From the NCBI RefSeq assembly GCF_001571325.1, contig NZ_BCTO01000079.1, positions 1 through 39,582 on the forward strand: a stretch of 39,582 nt of DNA, read 5' to 3'. The notes under the pieces were generated by a model that did not search any database, had not been told where the DNA came from, and worked only from the letters and a program-made list of their open reading frames with translations. Origin of the DNA: Delftia tsuruhatensis NBRC 16741 (GTDB taxonomy: Bacteria; Pseudomonadota; Gammaproteobacteria; Burkholderiales; Burkholderiaceae_C). The translations under genes were made by a program, and so were the position numbers. The first letter of the stretch is position 1. Every line of letters begins with the position of its first letter. This document shows positions 24,194-31,029 of the stretch, one piece after another.

Positions 24194-24232
24194 GGTCTTT
24201 CGACCGTTTCAATAGCCCGGCCTTGCGGCCGG
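24194..24232 (-). ncRNA. Two GNRA-capped hairpins following the tRNA-like elements
   Basis: On the minus strand CCGGCC-GCAA-GGCCGG (24232-24217) is followed by GGTC-GAAA-GACC (24205-24194). The first repeats the GCAA loop used in both tRNA-like elements. The second includes GTCGAAAG, which happens to fit the GNCGAANG pattern described for Y RNA Ro-binding sites, although here it forms a simple tetraloop hairpin. No Ro60/Rsr gene is in the window. Confidence 0.6.
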
Positions 24233-24233
24233 A

Positions 24234-24303
24234 AGAGTGGACAGGAATCGAACCTGCGACAGTCCTCTTGCGAGGGTGCTCTACCAGACTGAGCTACCAG
24301 TGG
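24234..24303 (-). ncRNA. tRNA-like element 2 (D-arm, GCAA arm, T-arm)
   Basis: Reading the minus strand, a perfect D-arm GCTC-AGTCTGGTA-GAGC (24294-24278, with the GG dinucleotide) is preceded by TA as at tRNA positions 8-9. In the anticodon position is CCTC-GCAA-GAGG (24275-24264), a tetraloop hairpin with no anticodon. A T-arm GCAGG-TTCGATT-CCTGT (24257-24241) ends it. The acceptor is vestigial: only three inner pairs (TGG/CCA) can form. It cannot be a functional decoding tRNA, but it would present the D-loop/T-loop elbow of one. Confidence 0.8.
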
Positions 24304-24361
24304 CTGGCAAGCCTGGAGTCGAACCAGGCGTCCCTTGCGAGACGGTTTCCACAACCTTGCC
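24301..24361 (-). ncRNA. tRNA-like element 1 (compact cloverleaf)
   Basis: On the minus strand a cloverleaf folds with no unpaired linkers. The acceptor is GGCAAG/CTTGCC (24361-24356 with 24311-24306). A short D-like hairpin GTT-GTGGA-AAC (24355-24345) has GG in its loop. In place of the anticodon arm is CGTCTC-GCAA-GGGACG (24344-24329), and the T-arm is CCTGG-TTCGACT-CCAGG (24328-24312). The 3' end reads AGCCA. The acceptor plus T stem stack is about 11-12 bp as in tRNA, but the whole is only 56 nt and has no anticodon. It is cotranscribed with the RNA-repair genes. Confidence 0.8.
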
Positions 24362-24500
24362 GTCACCCAGCGCCTGCGGCGTGCGGCATGCGGGAAATCG
24401 ACAAGCCCCTGGGGGCCCGGACTTCCGGCACCGGCGGGGCGGGCCTTTGCCCCAACCCCGGCCTGTGAGCGGTCACCGCCTGCACTGGATGCCTTGGTTA

Positions 24501-24517
24501 TTGCGAGATGCGTGCCA
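24501..24517 (-). promoter_or_regulatory. Sigma54 promoter of the rtc operon
   Basis: The minus strand reads TGGCACG-CATC-TCGCA, with GG and GC spaced by exactly 10 nt (-24/-12). This is one mismatch from the TGGCACG-N4-TTGCA consensus. Transcription should start near 24491, running through the tRNA-like leader into slipin-hypothetical-rtcB-rlaP-rtcA. Activation by RtcR, encoded divergently, is the established mode for rtc operons. Confidence 0.9.
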
Positions 24518-24554
24518 GCCCGGCATCAGGCGCCAAACAATTCTTCAACCCCTT

Positions 24555-24572
24555 GATTTATTTGGATAAATC
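24555..24572. promoter_or_regulatory. Putative RtcR upstream activator site
   Basis: The palindrome GATTTAT-TTGG-ATAAATC (7-bp arms) lies about 40 bp upstream of the sigma54 -24 element, in an AT-rich segment between the operon and rtcR. With flanking TTG and CAA the symmetry can extend further. Its position and form suit the enhancer site of a bacterial enhancer-binding protein. A looser GATT-N8-AATC repeat follows at 24591-24606. Confidence 0.55.
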
Positions 24573-24646
24573 TCAAATCACACTTTTCTTGATTTCTTCT
24601 TCAATCCAAAGAAACTAGAATTTCAGCTATCCAACTAGACAAAAAC

Positions 24647-26272
24647 ATGGAAAAGAAAAAGGTCGTCATCGGCTTTCTGGGTACGCAGCTGGACTCCGGC
24701 AGGGGCGCGGGGCGCTGGGAGAAATGGCGGCCGACCCTCTCCCTCATGCAGCACGAGGATCTGGTGGTGGAGCGGCTGGAGCTGCTCTACACGCCGCCCC
24801 ATCTGGCCCTGGCGCAGCTGCTGCAGGGCGACATCGCCACGGCATCGCCCGAGACCCAGGTGAACCTCGTGCCCATGGACATTGCCGATCCCTGGGATTT
24901 CGGCGAGGTCTATGCGCGGCTGTTCGACTGGACGCAGGCCTATCGCTTCGACCCCGAGCGCGAGGAGTACTGGACCCACATCACCACGGGCACGCACGTG
25001 GCACAGATCTGCCTGTTCCTGCTGGTGGAGTCGCGCCGCATTCCCGGCGTGCTGGCCCAGACTTCGCCGCCCCGGCGCCAGCGCATGGGCGACCCGGGCA
25101 GCTATGCGCTGATCGACCTGGACCTGTCGCGCTACGACGTGATCGCCCAGCGCTTCGGCGCCGAGCAGAGCGAGGCCGTGCAATTTCTCAAGAGCGGCAT
25201 CGCCACGCGCAATGCCGGGTTCAACGCGCTGATCGACGAGATCGAGCGCGTGGCCGTGCGCTCGCGCGCGCCCATCCTGCTCACGGGTCCCACGGGTGCG
25301 GGCAAATCGCATCTGGCGCGGCGCATGTACGAGTTGAAGAAGGCCAGGCACCAGGTGCAGGGCGAGTTCGTCGAGGTCAATTGCGCCACGCTGCGCGGCG
25401 ATGGTGCAGCCTCGGTGCTGTTCGGCCACAAGAAGGGCGCGTTCACGGGCGCTGCGGCCGACCGCGCCGGCCTGCTGCGCAGCGCGCACCAGGGCGTGCT
25501 GTTCCTGGACGAAATCGGCGAGCTGGGCCTGGACGAACAGGCCATGCTGCTCAAGGCCGTGGAGGAAAAGCGCTTCTATCCCATGGGCAGCGACCGCGAG
25601 GTCAGCAGCGATTTCCAGCTGGTCGCCGGCACGCACCGCGACCTGCGCATCGACGTGGCGCAGGGGCGCTTTCGCGAGGATCTGTTCGCGCGCATCAACC
25701 TGTGGTCCTACGCGCTGCCGGGCCTGGCCGGGCGCCCCGAGGACATAGAACCCAACATGGACCACCTGCTCGCGCGCTCGGCCGACGAGACCGGCCAGAT
25801 GGTGCGCTTCAACGTGGAGGCCCGCGAGCGCTATCTGCGCTTTGCGCGCTCGCCCGAGGCGCTGTGGAGCGGCAACTTCCGCGACCTGTCGGCCAGCATG
25901 ACGCGCCTGGCCACGCTGGCTGACGGAGGGCGCATCTCCACGGCCCTGGTCGATGCCGAGATCCAGCGCATGCAGTGGCTGTGGCAACGGGGCGAGGCAG
26001 CGCAGCCCGCCCCCGCCGGCGCCGGCTGCGGCCTTGATGCGCTGTTGCCCGCCGATAGGCTGGAGCAGATGGATCTTTTCGACCGCATGCAGCTCGAAGC
26101 GGTGCTGCGCGTGTGCAGGCAATCGCCCTCGCTGTCCGATGCGGGGCGCCGCCTGTTCGACCAGTCACGCACCCAGCGCAGCGTGGTCAACGATGCCGAC
26201 CGCCTGCGCAAATACCTGCTGAAATTCGGCCTCAAATGGGATGACGTGGCCGGCCGCGCGCCTGCGGCCTGA
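24647..26272 (+). CDS. rtcR: RtcR, sigma54-dependent activator with CARF sensor domain
   Basis: This 541-residue activator of the rtc RNA-repair operon has an N-terminal RtcR-type CARF domain (about 1-180, starting KKVVIGFLGTQLD, later YWTHITTGTHVAQICLF). In this family the domain binds RNA fragments with cyclic phosphate ends. The central AAA+ domain has Walker A GPTGAGKS (214-221), the sigma54-contacting GAFTGA (264-269) and Walker B LFLDEIGE (285-292), with a C-terminal DNA-binding region (about 480-530). It is transcribed divergently from the operon it should control, and it is convergent with rpoN, 21 bp away. No strong SD precedes the ATG. All catalytic motifs are intact, so the system looks functional. 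Confidence 0.96.
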   Translation: MEKKKVVIGFLGTQLDSGRGAGRWEKWRPTLSLMQHEDLVVERLELLYTPPHLALAQLLQGDIATASPETQVNLVPMDIADPWDFGEVYARLFDWTQAYRFDPEREEYWTHITTGTHVAQICLFLLVESRRIPGVLAQTSPPRRQRMGDPGSYALIDLDLSRYDVIAQRFGAEQSEAVQFLKSGIATRNAGFNALIDEIERVAVRSRAPILLTGPTGAGKSHLARRMYELKKARHQVQGEFVEVNCATLRGDGAASVLFGHKKGAFTGAAADRAGLLRSAHQGVLFLDEIGELGLDEQAMLLKAVEEKRFYPMGSDREVSSDFQLVAGTHRDLRIDVAQGRFREDLFARINLWSYALPGLAGRPEDIEPNMDHLLARSADETGQMVRFNVEARERYLRFARSPEALWSGNFRDLSASMTRLATLADGGRISTALVDAEIQRMQWLWQRGEAAQPAPAGAGCGLDALLPADRLEQMDLFDRMQLEAVLRVCRQSPSLSDAGRRLFDQSRTQRSVVNDADRLRKYLLKFGLKWDDVAGRAPAA

Positions 26273-26293
26273 GAGCGTGCGCGCCCTGCGCGG

Positions 26294-27904
26294 CTACAGC
26301 GCCTTGCGCAGCGTGGTCGGCGGGATCTTGAGCAGCTCGCGGTACTTGGCCACCGTGCGCCGCGCGCATTCGATGCCCTGCTCCTTGAGCATGTCGGCGA
26401 GCTGGTTGTCCGACAGCGGCTTCCTGGGGTCCTCGGCTGCGACGAACTGCTTGATGAGCGCGCGCACGGCCGTGCTCGACGCGTTGCCGCCCGCCTCGGT
26501 GCCCAGGCCCGAGCCGAAGAAATACTTGAGTTCGTAGGTGCCCTGCGGCGTGGCCATGTACTTGGCCGTGGTCACGCGGCTGATGGTGGATTCATGCAGG
26601 CCCAGCGCATCGGCAATGTCGCGCAGCACCAGCGGGCGCATGGCCAGCTCGCCATGCACGAAGAAGTTCTTCTGGCGCTCCACGATGGCCTGCGACACGC
26701 GCAGGATGGTGTCGAAGCGCTGCTGGATGTTCTTGATGAACCAGCGCGCCTCCTGCAGCCGCTGCTGCAACGCCGCATGGCCTTCGCTGCCCCGGTGGCT
26801 GCGCAGCGCGCTGGCATAGATGTCGTGCACGCGCAGCTTGGGCATGACATCGGGGTTGAGTTGCACGCTGAACTCCATGCGTCCCGCACCCATGCGCACC
26901 GGGCGCACGATGACATCGGGCACGACGATCTGGCGCTGCACGTCGGCGAAGCGCCGGCCCGGGCGCGGCTCCAGCCGGGCGATCAGGACCATCGCCTCGC
27001 GCAGCCGCTCCTCGCGCGCGCCGCACAGGCTGGCGAGCTTGCGCAGGTCACGCCGCGCCAGCAGGTCCATGGGCTGGGCGCAGATGTCCAGCGCGGTGCG
27101 CAGCACGGCCTGCCGATCTTCGTCCTCGGCACTGCCGTCGCCTTCGCGCTCGGCATCGGCCAGCTGGTCGCGCAGCTGCAGCGTCAGGCATTCGGCCAGG
27201 TCGCGCGCGCCCACGCCCACCGGCTCCAGGCTTTGCAACAGGCGCAACGCCACGGTGAAGCGGTGCACCAGTTCCTCGCACTCCTCCAGGTCGTCGCCCG
27301 CCAGGCCCTGTGCCAGCTCGTCGAGCGGGTCTTCCAGGTAGCCGTCGTCGTTGAGGTTCTCGATCAGAAAGCGCAGCGCGGCACGATCCACCTCGCCCAG
27401 GCGCAGGCTCAGGGCCTGGCGGTGCAGATGGTCGGTCAGGCTTTCTGCGCTGCGTGCCAGCTCGGTGGCATCGGTCTCGTCATCGTCACCCTGGCCGCGC
27501 GTGCGGCTGGAAGGCGCATCGCTGCCCCAGTCGCGGTCGTCGTTGCCCGAGTTGGTCTGGCCATCGCCTTCCCAGCTCAGGGACTCGGCCGTGCCAGAGG
27601 TCTCGGCGGCATCGCCGGAGGATGTGTCCGACGGCGCCTCCCATTCCACCGCAGCCGATGGCTGGTCCGCACGGCTTTCCTGGAAGGAGTCCGCGGCGCC
27701 GGGCGCCGCAGGCTCCGGGGCGCTGCTTGCCGCTTCGTGGTCGCCGTCGTCGTTCGCCAGCTCCAAGAAGGGGTTGTCGCCCAGCATCTGCTCCACTTCC
27801 TGCGCCAGCTCCAGCGTGGACAGCTGCAGCAGCTGTATCGACTGCTGCAGTTGCGGGGTGAGCGAAAGATGCTGGGAGACGCGCAGCGACAGTCCGGGCT
27901 TCAA
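26294..27904 (-). CDS. rpoN: RNA polymerase sigma54 factor RpoN
   Basis: This 536-residue sigma54 has the Gln/Leu-rich region I at the start (HLSLTPQLQQSIQLLQLSTLEL), a long acidic region II (about 50-150), the core-binding and helix-turn-helix regions, and the RpoN box ARRTVAKYRE at 514-523. The start is taken as TTG at 27904, because AAGGAG sits 7 nt before it and the product then begins MKPGLSLRVSQ. A further TTG at 27928 has no comparable site. It follows lptB by 54 bp in the conserved lptA-lptB-rpoN order. It supplies the sigma factor for the adjacent rtc operon. Confidence 0.96.
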   Translation of the reverse strand: MKPGLSLRVSQHLSLTPQLQQSIQLLQLSTLELAQEVEQMLGDNPFLELANDDGDHEAASSAPEPAAPGAADSFQESRADQPSAAVEWEAPSDTSSGDAAETSGTAESLSWEGDGQTNSGNDDRDWGSDAPSSRTRGQGDDDETDATELARSAESLTDHLHRQALSLRLGEVDRAALRFLIENLNDDGYLEDPLDELAQGLAGDDLEECEELVHRFTVALRLLQSLEPVGVGARDLAECLTLQLRDQLADAEREGDGSAEDEDRQAVLRTALDICAQPMDLLARRDLRKLASLCGAREERLREAMVLIARLEPRPGRRFADVQRQIVVPDVIVRPVRMGAGRMEFSVQLNPDVMPKLRVHDIYASALRSHRGSEGHAALQQRLQEARWFIKNIQQRFDTILRVSQAIVERQKNFFVHGELAMRPLVLRDIADALGLHESTISRVTTAKYMATPQGTYELKYFFGSGLGTEAGGNASSTAVRALIKQFVAAEDPRKPLSDNQLADMLKEQGIECARRTVAKYRELLKIPPTTLRKAL

Positions 27905-27958
27905 GCGGCAGCTCCTTCGCGCAGGCAATCTCGCAGACGGGCCAGGCAGGGCATGGCG

Positions 27959-28756
27959 CTACATCCGGAAGTGTTCGCCGAGGTAGACGCGCCGCACTTC
28001 GGCGTTGTCCACGATCTCCTCGGGTGTGCCTTGGGCCAGCACATGGCCGTCGCTGATGATGAAGGCATGGTCGCAGATGCCCAGCGTCTCACGCACGTTG
28101 TGGTCGGTGATGAGCACGCCGATGCCGCGCGCCTTGAGAAAGCCGATGATGCGCTGGATCTCGATCACGGCGATGGGGTCGATGCCGGCGAAGGGCTCGT
28201 CCAGCAGGATGAAACGCGGCTGCGTGGCCAGCGCACGTGCAATCTCGACGCGGCGGCGTTCGCCGCCCGACAGCGCCAGCGCGGGCGATGCGCGCAGATG
28301 GTCCACGCGCAGCTCCTGCAGCAGCGCCGTCAGGCGCTCCTCGATGACGCTGCGCGCCAGCGGCCGGCCCTGCTCATCCCTTTGCAGCTCCAGCACGGCG
28401 CGCACGTTGTCCTCGACGCTGAGCTTGCGAAAGATCGATGCCTCTTGCGGCAGGTAGGACAGGCCCAGGCGCGAGCGCTGGTGGATGGGCATGTTTCCCA
28501 CGGCCTGTCCGTCGATGAAGATGTCGCCGCCGTCGCTGCGCACCAGGCCCACGATCATGTAGAACGAGGTGGTCTTGCCCGCGCCATTGGGGCCCAGCAG
28601 GCCCACGACCTCGCCCTTCTTCACGGACAGCGACACGTCCTTGACCACCTTGCGGCTGCCGTAGGACTTGGCCAGATGGCGCGCCTGCAGGCTGCTGCCC
28701 TGTTCGGCGCGTGGGGAGGAAGCGTGGGCAGCGGGGGCTGAGGCCTCGGTACTCAT
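27959..28756 (-). CDS. lptB: LPS export ABC transporter ATPase LptB
   Basis: This 265-residue cytoplasmic ATPase powers lipopolysaccharide extraction from the inner membrane (LptB2FGC). Walker A GPNGAGKT is at 55-62, a Q-loop in LPQEAS near 102, signature LSGGE at 161-165, Walker B ILLDEP at 182-187, and the H-loop is in LITDHN. GIDPIAV and SFYMIVGL are typical of LptB. The first 22 or so residues are a variable Ala/Ser-rich extension. The ATG overlaps the lptA stop by 4 bp (ATGA, 28756-28753), so the two are translationally coupled. Confidence 0.96.
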   Translation of the reverse strand: MSTEASAPAAHASSPRAEQGSSLQARHLAKSYGSRKVVKDVSLSVKKGEVVGLLGPNGAGKTTSFYMIVGLVRSDGGDIFIDGQAVGNMPIHQRSRLGLSYLPQEASIFRKLSVEDNVRAVLELQRDEQGRPLARSVIEERLTALLQELRVDHLRASPALALSGGERRRVEIARALATQPRFILLDEPFAGIDPIAVIEIQRIIGFLKARGIGVLITDHNVRETLGICDHAFIISDGHVLAQGTPEEIVDNAEVRRVYLGEHFRM

Positions 28757-29415
28757 CGCTTGGTACCACCAAGGCTGTCCAGGGTGTTGCTGGGCTGCAG
28801 GGATGTGCCCGGCGCGCCTGCGGCGGGAGCGCGCGGCTGCGAGCCCGGTGTGCCCTCCTTGGGCGCCAGCACGGCGCGCACGCGCCCGCCCTGGCCGGCG
28901 GTGGAGCTGGGCTGGCCGCCGCTGGTCTTTTGCCCATCGACGGTGAACACGTCGGTGAGGTTGTTGTAGACGATGATGGAGCCCGTGATCTCGTCGCTGA
29001 GCTGGCCGCCGCGATAGCGCCGCAGTTCGCCGCGGCGGATGAACTTCACGAGGTCGGCCTTGCCGTCGTATTCGATGACCTCGCCCTCGCCTTCCACGAA
29101 TTCCTCGGGCTGGCCGGGAACGGTGTCGCGCTTTTGGCGGAAGAAGGCGCGCTTGCCCGCTTCGGCCGTGACCACGCCGTACTGAAAGCCTTCGGGGTCC
29201 TGGCGCACATCGAGCTGGGCACCGCGCAGCACGATGGTGCCCTTGGTCATCACCACGTTGCCGGTGAAGACGCTGGTCTGCTTGAGTTCGTCATGGCGCA
29301 GCGCGTCAGCCTCGATGTTCATGGGCTTGGTGCTGTCGGCCTTTTCGGCCTGGGCCAAACCGGCGAAAGCCGCCAGGGCGGCTGCGAGCAGGAGGGGGGA
29401 AAGTCGTTGTTTCAT
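28753..29415 (-). CDS. lptA: LPS transport periplasmic protein LptA
   Basis: This 220-residue periplasmic bridge protein has a signal peptide (KQR then a Leu/Ala core, cleavage after AQA near residue 23). The OstA/LptA domain follows, with NIEADALRHDELKQTSVFTGNVVMTKG written in short blocks of beta-strand repeats and a later GEVIEYDGKADLVKF. The C-terminal 50 residues are a low-complexity Gly/Pro/Ala tail. The ATG at 29415 starts the signal peptide. A longer frame upstream is non-coding. No lptC is adjacent on this side, and the upstream neighbour is dsbA beyond a terminator. Confidence 0.93.
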   Translation of the reverse strand: MKQRLSPLLLAAALAAFAGLAQAEKADSTKPMNIEADALRHDELKQTSVFTGNVVMTKGTIVLRGAQLDVRQDPEGFQYGVVTAEAGKRAFFRQKRDTVPGQPEEFVEGEGEVIEYDGKADLVKFIRRGELRRYRGGQLSDEITGSIIVYNNLTDVFTVDGQKTSGGQPSSTAGQGGRVRAVLAPKEGTPGSQPRAPAAGAPGTSLQPSNTLDSLGGTKR

Positions 29416-29531
29416 GGAGGGCACGCTTCTTGCATCCATTGTAGGGGGTGTCGCGCGCAACCGTTCCTGGCGTCTTTCAAGCCGGGGGGCAAAGCGCTGA
29501 CACGAAGGCACAAAAAGAGGTTTCCAAAAGC

Positions 29532-29559
29532 GACAGGCCCGCTCAATGGCGGGCCTGTC
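29532..29559 (-). terminator. Intrinsic terminator downstream of dsbA
   Basis: GACAGGCCCGC-TCAATG-GCGGGCCTGTC forms a perfect 11-bp stem. On the minus strand it is followed by GCTTTTGG. It lies 28 bp after the dsbA stop and insulates lptA from dsbA transcription. Confidence 0.8.
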
Positions 29560-29587
29560 ACGGGTGGTCTGGGCCGAGGCCCCTACC

Positions 29588-30238
29588 TCAGCCCTTGCGG
29601 CTGGTGGCGATCAGCTGATCGACCACGCGCAGCACATTGGTCATGTTCCCGGCCTTGGTGCCATCGGTGTAGTAGCGGCCCGCCACGCCCATGGCCGGCA
29701 CGCCTTCCACGTCATAGTCCTGCTGCAGCTGGGTGGCCTTGCGCACCTGGTTGGAGACCGTGAAGGAGTTGTAGACCTCCTTGAACTTGGCCACGTCCAC
29801 GCCCTGCTTGCCCACCCAGGCGAAGATCTCGTCGTCCTTGGCCAGGCGGTTGCGTTCCACATGGATGGCGTGGAAGGCGCGCGCATGCATGGTGTCCAGC
29901 AGGTTCATGCCTTCAAAGGCGTAGTACAGCTTTTGCTGGGGCACGAAGCTGGCGTTGAATGCCACGGGCACGCGGTGCACGACCACGTCGGCCGGCGCCT
30001 GGTTCTTCCAGGCGGCAAAGGTGGGCTCGAATGCATTGCAGTGCGGGCAGCTGTACCAGAAGAACTCGACCACCTCGACCTTGCCGGCGCCGGCGCTGGT
30101 GGGTGCGGGCTTGGCCAGCTTGATGTAGTCCTTGCCCTCCTTGGGCGCTGCCGCCTGGGCCTGTGCGGCGGAGGTGCCCAGCGTCAGCGCGCTGGCAGCG
30201 GCTGCCGAGGCAGCCAGGGAAAAGTCGCGGCGATTCAT
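29588..30238 (-). CDS. dsbA: Periplasmic thiol:disulfide oxidoreductase DsbA
   Basis: This 216-residue oxidase introduces disulfides into secreted proteins. The active site is C64-P-H-C67 in FWYSCPHCNAF, and the cis-proline loop is VEGVPAMGV. The N-terminus MNRRDFSLAAS has a twin-arginine-like RR motif before an Ala-rich signal region cleaved near AQA (about residue 28), so Tat export is possible. Many betaproteobacterial DsbA proteins share this feature. The ATG at 30238 has GAGGAG 9 nt upstream. A GTG 7 codons earlier is less likely. It probably belongs to the leftward argS-SPOR-dsbA series. Confidence 0.93.
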   Translation of the reverse strand: MNRRDFSLAASAAAASALTLGTSAAQAQAAAPKEGKDYIKLAKPAPTSAGAGKVEVVEFFWYSCPHCNAFEPTFAAWKNQAPADVVVHRVPVAFNASFVPQQKLYYAFEGMNLLDTMHARAFHAIHVERNRLAKDDEIFAWVGKQGVDVAKFKEVYNSFTVSNQVRKATQLQQDYDVEGVPAMGVAGRYYTDGTKAGNMTNVLRVVDQLIATSRKG

Positions 30239-30319
30239 CAAAACAAACTCCTCGTTCAATGCTGCAGATTAGGAGGCTGGGGTTTGCCAAAAAGTTCAGC
30301 GCTCTTGCTCAACGCTGTT

Positions 30320-31009
30320 TCAGCGAGCGGCGCGCACCAGCGTGGACTCGACCCCGGCGCCATCGAGCTTTTGCTTGAGTTGCTCGGCATCGTCGCGCTT
30401 GGTGAACGGACCCACGCGCACGCGGAAGATGGTGATGCCGTTTTGCTCTCGCTCGCTTACGCGCGCCTCCCATCCCAGCATGGCCAGCTTGGCCCGCTGC
30501 GCATCGGCATCGCCCTGGCTGCGGAAGGCGCCGGCCTGCACGAAGTAGTTGAAGGCAGCCTCGGCCTTTTCGGCTTTTTCCGTCTTCTCGGCAGCGGCGG
30601 AACGCGCCTTCACCAGATCACCCAGCGGGTCGGCGGAGGTCTTGCCATCGGCCTTGGTGTCGGGCTTGGCGGGCGGCTTGGCCGGGTCCACGGGCGCGGG
30701 CGGCGGCGTCACGCCGCCGGCCACGGCGGGCGGGGTGGGCGCTGCTGGCGTGGTGCTGCCGGGGAGGCTGGGCGTGACGGCAGCCGGTGGTGGCGGCGCC
30801 GGGTTCTTGCCCTGCAGCGGTGCGTTGGGGTCCCAGTTCTTGTTGCGCTGGGCCTCTGCCGCGTCCTGGTCGGCCGTCTTGCCGCCCTTGGAGAGAAAGG
30901 GCACGGGCACCTTGGTCACATAGACGGCGACGGCCAGGGCTGCTGCCAGCCCGACGATCATGCCGATGATGAGACCGATGACGGTGCCCCCACGTTGCTG
31001 TGTCTTCAT
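30320..31009 (-). CDS. SPOR-domain cell-division protein (FtsN-like)
   Basis: This 229-residue inner-membrane protein has a short cytoplasmic N-terminus, one transmembrane helix (about 9-33), a Pro/Ala-rich periplasmic linker with a Lys/Glu helix, and a C-terminal SPOR domain (about 152-229, with FNYFVQAGAF and FRVRVGPF). SPOR domains bind denuded septal peptidoglycan. The architecture fits the FtsN-like proteins that follow argS in Burkholderiales, although sequence alone does not show it to be the essential FtsN. It lies 20 bp after argS. Confidence 0.9.
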   Translation of the reverse strand: MKTQQRGGTVIGLIIGMIVGLAAALAVAVYVTKVPVPFLSKGGKTADQDAAEAQRNKNWDPNAPLQGKNPAPPPPAAVTPSLPGSTTPAAPTPPAVAGGVTPPPAPVDPAKPPAKPDTKADGKTSADPLGDLVKARSAAAEKTEKAEKAEAAFNYFVQAGAFRSQGDADAQRAKLAMLGWEARVSEREQNGITIFRVRVGPFTKRDDAEQLKQKLDGAGVESTLVRAAR

Positions 31010-31029
31010 AGATGGCTTGTCGCTCGAAG

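Larger units (their letters stand above)
23949..24490 (-). promoter_or_regulatory. Long structured 5' leader of the rtc operon
   Basis: About 540 nt separate the predicted sigma54 transcription start (near 24491) from the slipin ATG, with no credible ORF. In transcript order the leader holds a GC-rich segment with strong local hairpins (24490-24362), two tRNA-like elements (24361-24234), a GCAA-capped and a GAAA-capped hairpin (24232-24194), then a further structured stretch. That stretch contains TTCCAGGG/CCCTGGAA and GGCACGG/CCGTGCC inverted repeats (about 24110-24000) and a CGGCG-AAGA-CGCCG hairpin (23979-23966) just before the slipin SD. Confidence 0.7.

Noticed and set aside
24194..24205. 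Y RNA Ro-binding motif (GTCGAAAG)
   Set aside because: It fits the GNCGAANG pattern but folds as a simple GAAA tetraloop hairpin, and no Rsr/Ro60 gene is in the window.
24241..24361. Functional tRNA genes
   Set aside because: T-arms and one D-arm are excellent, but neither element has an anticodon loop (a GCAA tetraloop is in its place). One is only 56 nt and the other lacks an acceptor stem, so they are called tRNA-like RNAs.
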